Source: Chitinophagales bacterium (GTDB lineage: Bacteria; Bacteroidota; Bacteroidia; Chitinophagales; CAIOSU01). From it: a stretch of DNA of 64,000 bases. This document shows, one piece after another, positions 56,328 to 64,000 of the stretch (its first letter is position 1; every line of letters starts with the position of its first letter). The notes below the pieces were generated by a model. The model searched no databases. It saw only the letters and a program-made list of their open reading frames with translations, and was not told the DNA's origin. Location of the stretch: NCBI GenBank assembly GCA_026003335.1, contig BPHB01000001.1:1324591-1388590 (forward strand). Reading direction: 5' to 3'. The position numbers and the translations under genes were made by a program.

Positions 56328-57089
56328 TCAGAGCTCGGATTTACTTTTTTTTAATTCCTGAAGAAAACGAGAGGCAAAAATGAAGTCATTCAGTTCAGGA
56401 TCGGTGGTATGCAGAATCTCTTTGTTGCTACCCTCCCAGTGTTTTCTGCCCTGATACAGAAAAATCACTTTATCTCCGATGCCCATAACCGAGTTCATAT
56501 CATGGGTATTCACCACGGTGGTGATGTTTAGCTCTTTAGTCAGATGCGAGATTAAATCATCAATGATTATAGCCGTCTTCGGGTCAAGGCCGGAGTTGGG
56601 TTCATCACAAAACAGATACTTTGGTTTCAGAATAATGGCTCTTGCTATACCTACCCTTTTTTTCATTCCCCCGCTTATTTCATCAGGATGTTTCTTTTGA
56701 GCTCCATCCAGATTTACCTGTTTGAGCACTTCATCCACACGCTTTTTCTTTTCTTTGGAAGTAAGATTGGTAAACATGTCCAGAGGGAAACGCACATTAT
56801 CCTCCACAGTCATGGAATCAAAAAGGGCGTTGCCTTGAAAAAGCATGCCGAACTCCATCCGCATGGCTTTTTTTTCCTGCCGGTTCATAGTCACAAAATT
56901 TCTGCCGTCATAAAGTATCTGGCCGGTATCGGGTTGTAGCAATCCCACCATGCATTTCATGAGCACGGTCTTGCCAGAGCCGCTGCGACCGATGATCAGA
57001 TTGGTTTTGCCGGGTTCACAAACAAGTGAAATATCCTTTAGCACCTGTTGGCCATTAAAGGATTTGCTCAGGTTTTTCACCTCTATCAT
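56328..57089 (-). CDS. MlaF-type ABC transporter ATPase
   Basis: 253 residues from the ATG at 57089 (MIEVKNLSKSFNG); an upstream extension would overlap mlaE widely and is rejected. Walker A GRSGSGKT (34-41), signature ISGGMKKRVGIARA as in the Mla/Mce group, Walker B YLFCDEPNSGLD, switch His in NTHDM. Powers phospholipid transport between membranes with MlaE. ATG overlaps the mlaE stop (ATGA). Confidence 0.92.
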   Translation of the reverse strand: MIEVKNLSKSFNGQQVLKDISLVCEPGKTNLIIGRSGSGKTVLMKCMVGLLQPDTGQILYDGRNFVTMNRQEKKAMRMEFGMLFQGNALFDSMTVEDNVRFPLDMFTNLTSKEKKKRVDEVLKQVNLDGAQKKHPDEISGGMKKRVGIARAIILKPKYLFCDEPNSGLDPKTAIIIDDLISHLTKELNITTVVNTHDMNSVMGIGDKVIFLYQGRKHWEGSNKEILHTTDPELNDFIFASRFLQELKKSKSEL

Positions 57090-57838
57090 AGTATCAGTGC
57101 CGCGATAATAAAGTTGGATATAATCAATACAATGCTGCTGAAAACCACAGCCCGCGTGCTGGCCTTGCCAATTTCCAGGGCTCCCCCGGAGACATAAAAA
57201 CCCTGATAGCATGAAATGGAAGTAATGATAAAGGCAAAGGTGATTGTTTTAAGAAACATCACCTGTACATCCAGCGGATTCAATTCATCCTGCAATCCGC
57301 GCACGTACTCCGGCACCGAGTATAAGCCGATGGATATGCCGGCCAGCAGTCCTCCGATAATACCAAAAAACACCGAAAAAATGATGAGCAACGGAAACAC
57401 AATAATGGCTGCAAGAATTTTTGGCCCGACCAGATATCCGTAAGTGTTCACACCCATGATTTCCAAAGCATCAATCTGCTCGGTGTTACGCATAGAGCCT
57501 AGTTCAGAAGCCAGATGGGAGCCCACTTTCCCTGCCAGCAGCAGACTGGAAAAAGTAGGCGCAAGCTCCAGTATCATAGAATTACGGACAATAAATCCAA
57601 TCCACCAGGTGGGCACAAACGTATCCTGTAGTTGATAGGAGAACTGAACAGCCGTTACTGCTCCGATAAACAGGGACATAACAGAGATGATTCCCAGCGA
57701 GCCAACCCCAATCTGCGTCATCTGCCGCAGGAGCTCTTTCCAATACATTACAAATCTTTCCGGCCGCGCAAAGCAACGCCCCAGCATCATCAGATATCTT
57801 CCGAAATGATAAAAGAAAGGCATTTTTAAGGCCTTCAA
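57086..57838 (-). CDS. MlaE-type permease
   Basis: 250 residues, five or six membrane helices. Conserved MlaE segment LAGKVGSHLASELGSMRNTEQIDALEIMGVN is clear (quoted in part: ASELGSMRNTEQIDAL). GAVTAVQFSYQLQ and the C-terminal ISCYQGFYVSGGALEIGKAS also match. Forms the membrane core of a lipid transporter with MlaF. No MlaD/MCE-domain gene follows, unlike the usual layout. Confidence 0.93.
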   Translation of the reverse strand: MKALKMPFFYHFGRYLMMLGRCFARPERFVMYWKELLRQMTQIGVGSLGIISVMSLFIGAVTAVQFSYQLQDTFVPTWWIGFIVRNSMILELAPTFSSLLLAGKVGSHLASELGSMRNTEQIDALEIMGVNTYGYLVGPKILAAIIVFPLLIIFSVFFGIIGGLLAGISIGLYSVPEYVRGLQDELNPLDVQVMFLKTITFAFIITSISCYQGFYVSGGALEIGKASTRAVVFSSIVLIISNFIIAALIL

Positions 57839-57886
57839 AAATACCTGATTTTTTTAGTTATTTTGACCGGGTAAGATTTCTCTATT

Positions 57887-58585
57887 ATGCATGTAGTAAT
57901 TACGGGAGCAACCAAGGGTATCGGGCGTGCGGTGGCAGAAAAATTTGCCGAACAGGGAGCCCAGCTTATCGTTTGCGCCCGCAATAAAAACGATCTGGAT
58001 AACCTGGCCCACCAACTTAAACACAAGTATGAGTGCAATATTTTGCCTGTGGCTTGTGATGTGTCGGAAAAAAAGCAGATTAAAGCTTTTGCCAGAAAAA
58101 TTAAAAAAACATGGAAAAAGCTGGATGTGTTGGTCAATAATGCAGGTCTTTTTATTCCCGGACTGGTTACCGAAGAGCCCGATGGTATGATGGAAGAACT
58201 TATGCAGGTCAACTTTTTCAGTGCTTATTATTTAACCCGCGAGCTGCTGGAGCTTATGATACCTCACCGGACGGGACACATATTTAACATGTGTTCTGTT
58301 GCTGCCTTAAAAGCTTATCCCAACGGTGGCTCGTACTCCATTGCAAAACACGCTCTGCTGGGCTTTTCACGGGCTCTACGTGAGGAACTCAAAAAACATA
58401 ACATACGGGTCACTACACTGCTGCCGGGAGCCACCTACACTTCTTCCTGGGAATCTTCTCAACTGCCGGAGAAGCGGTTCATGGATGCCCGCGATCTGGC
58501 GGAAATCATTTACAGCATTTATTCCCTTTCGGAGCGAACCGTTGTGGAGGACATTGTGCTCAGGCCTCTGCTGGGCGATATCTGA
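57887..58585 (+). CDS. Short-chain dehydrogenase/reductase
   Basis: 232 residues. Rossmann motif TGATKGIGRAVA (6-17), NNAG (about 84-87), Ser-Tyr-Lys triad in CSVAALKAYPNGGSYSIAKH, then PGATYTSSWE. NADP is favoured by the Arg after the second strand (VCARNKND). The substrate is unknown; many such Bacteroidota enzymes are annotated as general ketoreductases. It converges with the small CPMC protein, 3 bp apart. Confidence 0.9.
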   Translation: MHVVITGATKGIGRAVAEKFAEQGAQLIVCARNKNDLDNLAHQLKHKYECNILPVACDVSEKKQIKAFARKIKKTWKKLDVLVNNAGLFIPGLVTEEPDGMMEELMQVNFFSAYYLTRELLELMIPHRTGHIFNMCSVAALKAYPNGGSYSIAKHALLGFSRALREELKKHNIRVTTLLPGATYTSSWESSQLPEKRFMDARDLAEIIYSIYSLSERTVVEDIVLRPLLGDI

Positions 58586-58588
58586 CAA

Positions 58589-58834
58589 TTACCGTTCTAC
58601 GACATGCTGCTGTCTGCGATAGTGGCGATACCAGAGCAAAAAAATACTGCTGAATAGCAAATATGGCATCATAAGCAGATATAATATACCCTTATTAATG
58701 CCTGCAGCAGCGCGGCTGCCTTCCTTAAGTGACGACTCCACCGAAGCCTTGCACATCGGACACTGTGCAATAGCCGGCACGGCTAGCAACACCGCTATAA
58801 TAACCAGTAAAAAAACAAGCTGTCTGATTTTCAT
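58589..58834 (-). CDS. Small membrane protein with CPMC motif
   Basis: 81 residues: signal or first helix (MKIRQLVFLLVIIAVLLAVP), then AIAQCPMCKASVESSLKEG, a second helix (GILYLLMMPYLLFSSIFLLW) and a basic tail. The CPMC pair faces the periplasm and could bind copper or haem-type metal or be redox active. It is common in Bacteroidota and often near respiratory genes. It follows the oxidase cluster on the same strand after a 226-bp gap, so it may have its own promoter; a role in oxidase assembly is inference. Confidence 0.65.
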   Translation of the reverse strand: MKIRQLVFLLVIIAVLLAVPAIAQCPMCKASVESSLKEGSRAAAGINKGILYLLMMPYLLFSSIFLLWYRHYRRQQHVVER

Positions 58835-59060
58835 ATTCCCAGCGTAAAATTAATCCTAAGCTCCTTATCCCCGGCATCCGGAAATTGCACTACTCAGAAC
58901 TCTCTTAATGGAGGACATCCTGTTGCTTCTTTCCAGGTTACTAATGCTGCAAATAAAGCCAGCTACTTGTTTTAATAGTTGCGCCCCTATTACAAAATGC
59001 ACAACATCTGTGCACATAAAAATAGCCTCAGCACTATCTCCAGACACTATTCAAACACAC

Positions 59061-59576
59061 CTAATAATAGGGACCCATAAGCAGATAAACAGCCACCCCT
59101 GTAACGGCAACATAAAGCCAGACCGGAAATGTCCACCGGGCAATCTTTTTATGTCTTGCATATTGTCCCATCAAAGCGCGTGAAACGGTTATCAACACAA
59201 AAGGCAAAATGGCCGCTGCCAATACAATATGACTTATCAGTATGAAAAAATACACCGGACGAATGAGACCTTCGCCACCAAAGCGGGTGGGCTCAGAAAT
59301 GGCGTGATAGAAAACATAGGAAAGCAGAAAAACAACAGAGCATCCGATAGCTCCCAGCATACACATTTTATGCAAACGAATATTTTTTCTTTTGATAAAG
59401 AAAAAACCGGCTACCAGCAGCACGGTGGTCAGGCTGTTGAGAATGGCGTGGAACTGAGGAAAAAACCGAAGATTTATTCCCTCAACCGGAATCTTCACAA
59501 AAACCAGAGCCGTGACAATGACCGGCACAGCCACAGATATGGCAATAATCCATTTTTTATAGGCCCTTTCGCTCAC
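59061..59576 (-). CDS. DUF420 membrane protein
   Basis: 171 residues, five membrane helices. DUF420 hallmarks: FPQFHAILNSLTTVLLVAGF, HKMCMLGAIGCSVVFLLSYV, ISHIVLAAAILPFVL and the tail HKKIARWTFPVWLYVAVTGV. Conserved His in the second, third and fourth helices suggest haem or metal binding. Related Bacillus proteins act in cytochrome oxidase maturation. Lies 12 bp after the SCO gene. Confidence 0.9.
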   Translation of the reverse strand: MSERAYKKWIIAISVAVPVIVTALVFVKIPVEGINLRFFPQFHAILNSLTTVLLVAGFFFIKRKNIRLHKMCMLGAIGCSVVFLLSYVFYHAISEPTRFGGEGLIRPVYFFILISHIVLAAAILPFVLITVSRALMGQYARHKKIARWTFPVWLYVAVTGVAVYLLMGPYY

Positions 59577-59588
59577 CGGCTATGAAAA

Positions 59589-60260
59589 TTATTTCTTTTT
59601 TGGTTTGCTTGATTCAATCTGATAAGCGAGATCCAGCAGCACGATATCTTTCATCAATTCCTTCACGCTGGCCGAATCCGTGCCATCATAATATCCCCGG
59701 ATAAATCCCTCCTTATCCAGCAATATAAACCGCTCACTGTGAGCATAGGGATTAAGGGAATCTTCAGGAGTCTCCAGAGTAGGCACCTTATAAAAATCCT
59801 TTGCCAAGCTGTAAAGCTGAGCCTTTTCTCCGGTAACAAAGAGCCAAACTGAATCCACCGCGCCATAGGTAGCCGCATAATCCTGCAACACCTGCAGACT
59901 GTCATAATATGGATCTACGGTGTGAGACAGTAAGACAAATTCAGACTTCAGATTAGGCTGCTTTATTAAATAGTCTTGCACAGCTTTCATCTGGTTGCTC
60001 ATTATGGGGCAAATGCCACGGCAACGGGTAAAGAAGAAGTCAGCCACAGCAATTTTTCCCAGCACCTGTTTTTCGGTAATGGTATCACCCGTATGAGCAA
60101 GCAATTGGAAAGGAGGAAGAGCCGTTGTGCTCAAATGAGGGAGCTCCTTGATGCGAACTCCGGTTTTCTGTTTCAGAACCTCAAAGTAAAGGAAAAAACT
60201 CAGGGGCAATAAGAGTATGAAAATAAACGCTAACGCCTTATTGCGGGATGAGTTAAGCAT
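59589..60260 (-). CDS. SCO1/SenC-family copper chaperone
   Basis: 223 residues with an N-terminal membrane anchor (ALAFIFILLLPLSFFLYF). Thioredoxin fold: ADFFFTRCRGICPIMSNQ carries the CxxxC copper site, and LLSHTVDPYYDS supplies the third ligand His. Delivers copper or electrons to the CuA site of cytochrome c oxidase. Located directly between oxidase subunit IV and DUF420. Confidence 0.93.
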   Translation of the reverse strand: MLNSSRNKALAFIFILLLPLSFFLYFEVLKQKTGVRIKELPHLSTTALPPFQLLAHTGDTITEKQVLGKIAVADFFFTRCRGICPIMSNQMKAVQDYLIKQPNLKSEFVLLSHTVDPYYDSLQVLQDYAATYGAVDSVWLFVTGEKAQLYSLAKDFYKVPTLETPEDSLNPYAHSERFILLDKEGFIRGYYDGTDSASVKELMKDIVLLDLAYQIESSKPKKK

Positions 60261-60297
60261 GGCGTTGTAAAACTAAGGCTTTTCATAGTGCAACCAA

Positions 60298-60627
60298 TTA
60301 AAACCAGATACTGCGCAAATCCAGCCAGGCTTTCCCTTCCCATAAAAAGGCAATAATTGCCCACACAAGAAAAGCGGTGGGCAGCAATACGGTGAGCTGC
60401 AAAGCCCGGTTTTCATATTTCATGTGCATAAAAACTGCCACAATGTAAAATGCCTTAATCAGACTCATGACAATAAAAAACACATTCAAAATCATACGAG
60501 GCATGGAGTGAGGATATATTAATGCCCCTACAACCTCCACTACCGTAACTATGGCAAGAATAACGGTCACCCGCCATACACTACTGACGTGGTGTTTATA
60601 CTCTTGTTCAGTCATCGTTTCACTCAT
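60298..60627 (-). CDS. Cytochrome c oxidase subunit IV-type protein
   Basis: 109 residues, three membrane helices (VTVILAIVTVVEVVGALIYP, MILNVFFIVMSLIKAFYIVA, LTVLLPTAFLVWAIIAFLWE). Phe-Tyr-Ile-Val-Ala-Val-Phe-Met-His-Met is the family marker. Assists assembly or stability of the oxidase. 38 bp before SCO, 48 bp after subunit III. Confidence 0.9.
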   Translation of the reverse strand: MSETMTEQEYKHHVSSVWRVTVILAIVTVVEVVGALIYPHSMPRMILNVFFIVMSLIKAFYIVAVFMHMKYENRALQLTVLLPTAFLVWAIIAFLWEGKAWLDLRSIWF

Positions 60628-60675
60628 TCCAGTAAGTTTTTATTGTGATTGTAATTCTTATTATACAGCAGCATA

Positions 60676-61362
60676 TTAAAGCAGGTAAAAACACAAAAAC
60701 ACAAATACCCAAACCAAATCCACAAAGTGCCAATAGAGCCCGACCTTTTCTACCATCTCATAATGTCCTCTGCGGTCAAATACCCCCATCCATGCCTGAA
60801 TAAAAACAATAATATTCAACAATACCCCCGTGGTAACGTGAAAGCCGTGGAATCCTGTAATGGTAAAAAACAAATGACCAAAAACCAGAGGCGCGGTATA
60901 GGTTTCACCGGTAGAATGATAGGTACCCGTCCAGGGAGTGGTCAGGGTCATACCTCCGTGTATGAGGTGTGTCCATTCCCAAGCCTGGCTTCCTAAGAAG
61001 GTAAGCCCCCCTAGTATGGTCAAGCCCAGCCAGAGCAACACACCCTTACGATTCATGCGCGCACCTTCCTGTACGGCACGCACCATGGTTACGCTGCTCA
61101 TAATGAGGGTGAATGTCATAAAACTCACAAACATCAGAGGCAGGTAGGTATGCCCCATGAAGGGGAATGCCGAAAAAACTTCATTGGGATCTGGCCAGTC
61201 TGTATGACTAAACCGGATTGCTCCATAGGTTATCAGCAATGCACCGAAAGTAAAGGCGTCAGACAGCAGGAAATACCACATCATCATTTTGCCGTAGCTG
61301 ACTTTAAAGGGCGAAACCCCGCCCCCCCAGAGGTCTTCCTGCTTGATGGCTTGACTGTTCAT
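60676..61362 (-). CDS. ctaE: Cytochrome c oxidase subunit III
   Basis: 228 residues, about six helices. Conserved GHLFFTITGFHGFHVTTGVL, and the C-terminal YWHFVDLVWVFVFLCFYLL are the subunit III signature. This is the more typical of two subunit III-like proteins here. It supports subunit I; no cofactor is bound. Confidence 0.93.
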   Translation of the reverse strand: MNSQAIKQEDLWGGGVSPFKVSYGKMMMWYFLLSDAFTFGALLITYGAIRFSHTDWPDPNEVFSAFPFMGHTYLPLMFVSFMTFTLIMSSVTMVRAVQEGARMNRKGVLLWLGLTILGGLTFLGSQAWEWTHLIHGGMTLTTPWTGTYHSTGETYTAPLVFGHLFFTITGFHGFHVTTGVLLNIIVFIQAWMGVFDRRGHYEMVEKVGLYWHFVDLVWVFVFLCFYLL

Positions 61363-61393
61363 ACTTGTTTTTTAAGCTTTTTTTTAAATTAAT

Positions 61394-62005
61394 TCAACTT
61401 ACCAGAAAAAAAATCAATAAATACAGCCACAGTATATCCACGAAATGCCAATAAGTGGCCAGCATTCCTATACGGATACGCTTGTTGCTGTCGGTTCGGT
61501 AAATAAGAAAATTTGCAGGATTGCTAAACAATACCAGAGACTTAATAAAAGCAATCAGTAAAAAAAGCATGCCGCCAGCCACGTGAGCCACATGCAGGTA
61601 GCTGATCACATACACAAATGAGCCGGAAGGATTTCCGCTGAGAAAAACACCAATCTCTTGCAGCTTCTTCCAGCCCAGATACTGGCTCACCATGAAGGCG
61701 CTTCCCAACAGCAGGGTCAGGCCCATCGCCAGGCGATAGGCCTGCAAACGTTCCTGACGAAATGCACGCACAGCCCATTGTATCGTCACGCTGCTACCCA
61801 TCAGGATAACAGCGCTGAGAATAAAATTATAGGGCAGGCGAAACTCTACCCAGTTGCCGGCAGATTTCCTGACTATATAGGCACTGGTTAATCCGGCAAA
61901 CATCATAATCAGGCAGGCTATGCCCAGCCATAATGCAAAGCGCTGCGGGTGAACCCCGAAAGGTCTTTCGCCCGTTGCTTCCCTACTATGCATGACTATA
62001 TCCAT
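61394..62005 (-). CDS. Second heme-copper oxidase subunit III-type protein
   Basis: 203 residues, five helices, also ending in YWHFVDILWLYLLIFF, and with SYLHVAHVAGGMLFLLIAF in place of the usual H-G-x-H motif. It diverges from ctaE and lies directly after ctaB (2 bp) and before ctaE (31 bp). Two adjacent subunit III genes of this kind are usual in Bacteroidota oxidase operons; they are probably both part of the complex. Confidence 0.9.
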   Translation of the reverse strand: MDIVMHSREATGERPFGVHPQRFALWLGIACLIMMFAGLTSAYIVRKSAGNWVEFRLPYNFILSAVILMGSSVTIQWAVRAFRQERLQAYRLAMGLTLLLGSAFMVSQYLGWKKLQEIGVFLSGNPSGSFVYVISYLHVAHVAGGMLFLLIAFIKSLVLFSNPANFLIYRTDSNKRIRIGMLATYWHFVDILWLYLLIFFLVS

Positions 62006-62007
62006 TT

Positions 62008-62925
62008 CTACACTGCCCCAGCCAGTAATGCAATAAGTACTACCGGAAGATAGAGCACCGACCCTATCATCATCGCCTTTGCCTGCTTACTGCTGCAGTG
62101 CAAATACAGCTCCACACTCTGCCACAGGAAAACTATGCCTGCCGCCAGAATAACGGCTGCAGCTACATAATTTATCATACCGGTTAACAGTGGCAGCGAT
62201 GAAATTCCGATTAAAGCCAGAATATATAAGATGCTTAGAAGGGCCGTGTTCCTGTCGCGCCCGGCACGGGAGGGCAACAGCTTGAAACCCGCACGCTGAT
62301 AGTCCTCGTAAGCAAGCCAGGCTATTGCCCAAAAGTGCGGAAACTGCCATAAAAACTGTATGCTGAACAGCAGCATTGCTTCAAAAGTAATTGTACCCGT
62401 TGCACATACCCATCCGATAAGAGGCGGCAAGGCTCCGGGAATACCACCCACCAACACCGCTATGGGAGACAGCCGCTTGAGAGGTGTGTAAACAAATGCA
62501 TAGAGAAATAGTGAAAGAGCACCCAGTATGGCGGCCAGCATGTTAAAAGTAAACCATAAAATCAGTACACCTGCCACAGCACTGATGCCCGCGGTGAGCA
62601 GCGCTTCAGGCATACCCATGCGCCCGGCTGCAAGTGGGCGGTTACGGGTGCGATGCATCAGACGGTCATATTCCTTTTCCAGAATCTGGTTAAAGGCATT
62701 GGCCGCAGCTGTTATAAGAAATCCTCCGATAATTACCCAAAAAACATCCGTCAGCAACACATTCCCACGTGTGGCAAGACAATACCCGACTACAGACGAA
62801 AATACTACAGTAAGCGAAAGACGAAACTTAAATAAACGGGCGTAATCGGTCAATTTAAAATACAGAGAGACATATGCTCCCGCCCGAGAAAGCGCTGCTT
62901 CAGAAGAGGTTTTTGCAGTATTCAT
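62008..62925 (-). CDS. ctaB: Protohaem IX farnesyltransferase (haem O synthase)
   Basis: 305 residues, nine helices (UbiA family). Prenyl-diphosphate site NAFNQILEKEYDRLMHRTRN, second Asp-rich loop in AYEDYQRAGFKLLP. Converts haem B to haem O for the oxidase encoded around it. Placed between ctaD and the subunit III genes. Confidence 0.95.
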   Translation of the reverse strand: MNTAKTSSEAALSRAGAYVSLYFKLTDYARLFKFRLSLTVVFSSVVGYCLATRGNVLLTDVFWVIIGGFLITAAANAFNQILEKEYDRLMHRTRNRPLAAGRMGMPEALLTAGISAVAGVLILWFTFNMLAAILGALSLFLYAFVYTPLKRLSPIAVLVGGIPGALPPLIGWVCATGTITFEAMLLFSIQFLWQFPHFWAIAWLAYEDYQRAGFKLLPSRAGRDRNTALLSILYILALIGISSLPLLTGMINYVAAAVILAAGIVFLWQSVELYLHCSSKQAKAMMIGSVLYLPVVLIALLAGAV

Positions 62926-62957
62926 CTGTTCACTTAAATGCGTTGTGCATAGATTAT

Positions 62958-64000
62958 TTAATGGCCTTCATCCCTTTCACCTTCCCGCAACGGAACGGTC
63001 TGCGGAATGTATTCTCGTCCGTCTTTATTGTAGTCATACGGCCACCGATATACCTGCGGTATCGCTCCGGGCCAGTTGCCATGCCCCGGTCTTATAGGGG
63101 TGGTCCATTCCAATGTATTAGCCTGCCAGGGATTCTGTTCGGTTACTAACCGACCTTTAAAAATGCTGTAAAAGAAATTGAATATGAATAGAAGTTGCGC
63201 TAAAAACGTCAAAATAGCGAACACCGTAATAAACACATTCATATCGGTATAAGTATTGAAAGTTTCAAAGGTGGAAAAGGCAAAATACCTTCTCGGTACC
63301 CCGGTCATGCCCATGTAGTGCATGGGCCAGAAAATCATATAGCTACCGATTAGCGTTGTAATAAAATGAATATAGCCTAAGGTATTATTCATGTATCTGC
63401 CAAACATTTTTGGGAACCAGTGATAAATACCGGCAAACATACCGAAGAACGCAGCCACACCCATTACAATATGAAAGTGGGCTACTACGAAGTAAGTATC
63501 ATGCAACTGAATGTCAATGGCTGAGTTGCCCAGAAAAATGCCGGTGAGACCTCCGGATATAAACAGGGAAATAAACCCGATAGCAAAACACATCGCCACC
63601 GTCAACCTCAGATTGCCACGCCAGAGCGTGGTAATCCAGTTGAACACCTTGACGGCTGAAGGCACCGCAATCAGCAGGGTGAATAGCACAAAGATGGAGG
63701 CTACAAACGGGTTCATACCGGAAACAAACATATGATGCGCCCACACAATGAACGAAAGCACAACGATGGCCATAATGGAATAGACCATGGCACGGTAACC
63801 GAAAATGGGCTTGCGCGCATTTACGGAGAGCACTTCGGAAACAAGCCCCATAGCCGGCAGAATGATAATGTACACTTCCGGATGTCCGAGAAACCAAAAA
63901 AGGTGCTGATACAAAATCGGGCTTCCTCCTGAATAACTCAGTGCTTCTCCTCCGATAAAAATGTCAGAAAGGTAAAAGCTCGTCCCCAGAGAACGGTCAA
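62958..64000 (-). CDS. ctaD: Cytochrome c oxidase subunit I, C-terminal part (5' end outside window)
   Basis: The frame is open to the window edge (DRSLGTSFYLSDIFIGGEAL upstream of an internal TTG), so about 347 C-terminal residues are seen. GHPEVYI carries the CuB His with the crosslinked Tyr; VWAHHMFVSG gives the two other CuB His; HDTYFVVAHFHIVMG binds haems a and a3. The K-channel-type Tyr and the TSxx...K region fit an A-type (caa3/aa3) oxidase. C-terminal tail TVPLREGERDEG is hydrophilic. Confidence 0.96.
   Translation of the reverse strand, partial: DRSLGTSFYLSDIFIGGEALSYSGGSPILYQHLFWFLGHPEVYIIILPAMGLVSEVLSVNARKPIFGYRAMVYSIMAIVVLSFIVWAHHMFVSGMNPFVASIFVLFTLLIAVPSAVKVFNWITTLWRGNLRLTVAMCFAIGFISLFISGGLTGIFLGNSAIDIQLHDTYFVVAHFHIVMGVAAFFGMFAGIYHWFPKMFGRYMNNTLGYIHFITTLIGSYMIFWPMHYMGMTGVPRRYFAFSTFETFNTYTDMNVFITVFAILTFLAQLLFIFNFFYSIFKGRLVTEQNPWQANTLEWTTPIRPGHGNWPGAIPQVYRWPYDYNKDGREYIPQTVPLREGERDEGH

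Noticed and set aside
58865-59183. Two short frames on opposite strands (60 and 91 codons) between the CPMC and DUF420 genes
   Set aside because: No family, signal peptide or coding bias; the 91-codon frame overlaps DUF420. The 226-bp gap (58835-59060) shows only a small TGCACA/TGTGCA repeat at 58998-59014.
60676-62005. Two adjacent subunit III genes as a recent duplication
   Set aside because: The proteins are strongly divergent and this arrangement is normal for Bacteroidota oxidase operons.

Overview
The window comes from a member of the Bacteroidota, probably Chitinophagales/Saprospirales-like. Signs of this are substrates of the type IX secretion system (T9SS) with C-terminal sorting domains, HYR and SprB repeats, a TonB receptor paired with a DUF4249 lipoprotein, a nadK-DUF6089-uppS-bamA-ompH-ompH-murI cluster, a DAHP synthase/chorismate mutase fusion, and a Bacteroidota-type promoter (TTTG-N20-TAnnTTTG). 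Shine-Dalgarno sequences are scarce. No CRISPR array, phage, insertion sequence or rRNA was seen. There is one tRNA gene (Arg, anticodon TCT).

Region 1 (1-18.3 kb) is devoted to the cell surface. It holds the 3' end of a SprB-repeat protein with a sorting domain, a secreted CotH-kinase-like protein, an 800-residue protein resembling a phage fibre trunk, and a giant 4324-codon adhesin. The adhesin has a PPC-like domain, Ig-like domains, 32 HYR-type units, three SprB repeats (one interrupted by an inserted domain), three tandem cysteine-rich domains and a T9SS sorting domain. Region 2 (18.4-34.6 kb) is a mosaic: a small HTH protein, a YD-repeat lipoprotein, a TMTC-like membrane protein with TPRs, tRNA-Arg, a decayed T9SS-substrate pseudogene, ung, a large membrane-anchored protein, a DUF423 protein, a TonB receptor/DUF4249 pair, rmuC, a DAHP synthase/chorismate mutase and rlmN.

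Region 3 (34.6-41.3 kb) is a TetR-TolC-HlyD-RND efflux operon. A 13-bp perfect inverted repeat overlaps its promoter and is a good candidate for the TetR operator. Region 4 (41.3-45 kb) has ferritin, a rhomboid protease coupled to a Clp-fold membrane protease, a 44-residue lipoprotein and a glycosyltransferase. Region 5 (45-53.7 kb) is the conserved envelope-biogenesis cluster read on the minus strand: nadK, two DUF6089 proteins, uppS, bamA, two OmpH/Skp chaperones, murI and a thioredoxin. Region 6 (53.7-57.8 kb) is an MlaE-MlaF lipid-transport pair followed by an Lgt-like protein and a cytochrome P450. Region 7 (57.9-64 kb) has an SDR gene and then a cytochrome c oxidase operon on the minus strand: ctaD (cut by the window edge), ctaB, two subunit III-type proteins, subunit IV, SCO, DUF420 and possibly a small CPMC protein.

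I saw no clearly new multi-gene system. The most unusual objects are the adhesin (its domain-in-repeat insertion and slippage-prone Ser tract), the TetR operator/promoter overlap, the internally deleted T9SS pseudogene, terminators that abut the next start codon, and the divergent Lgt/P450 pair.
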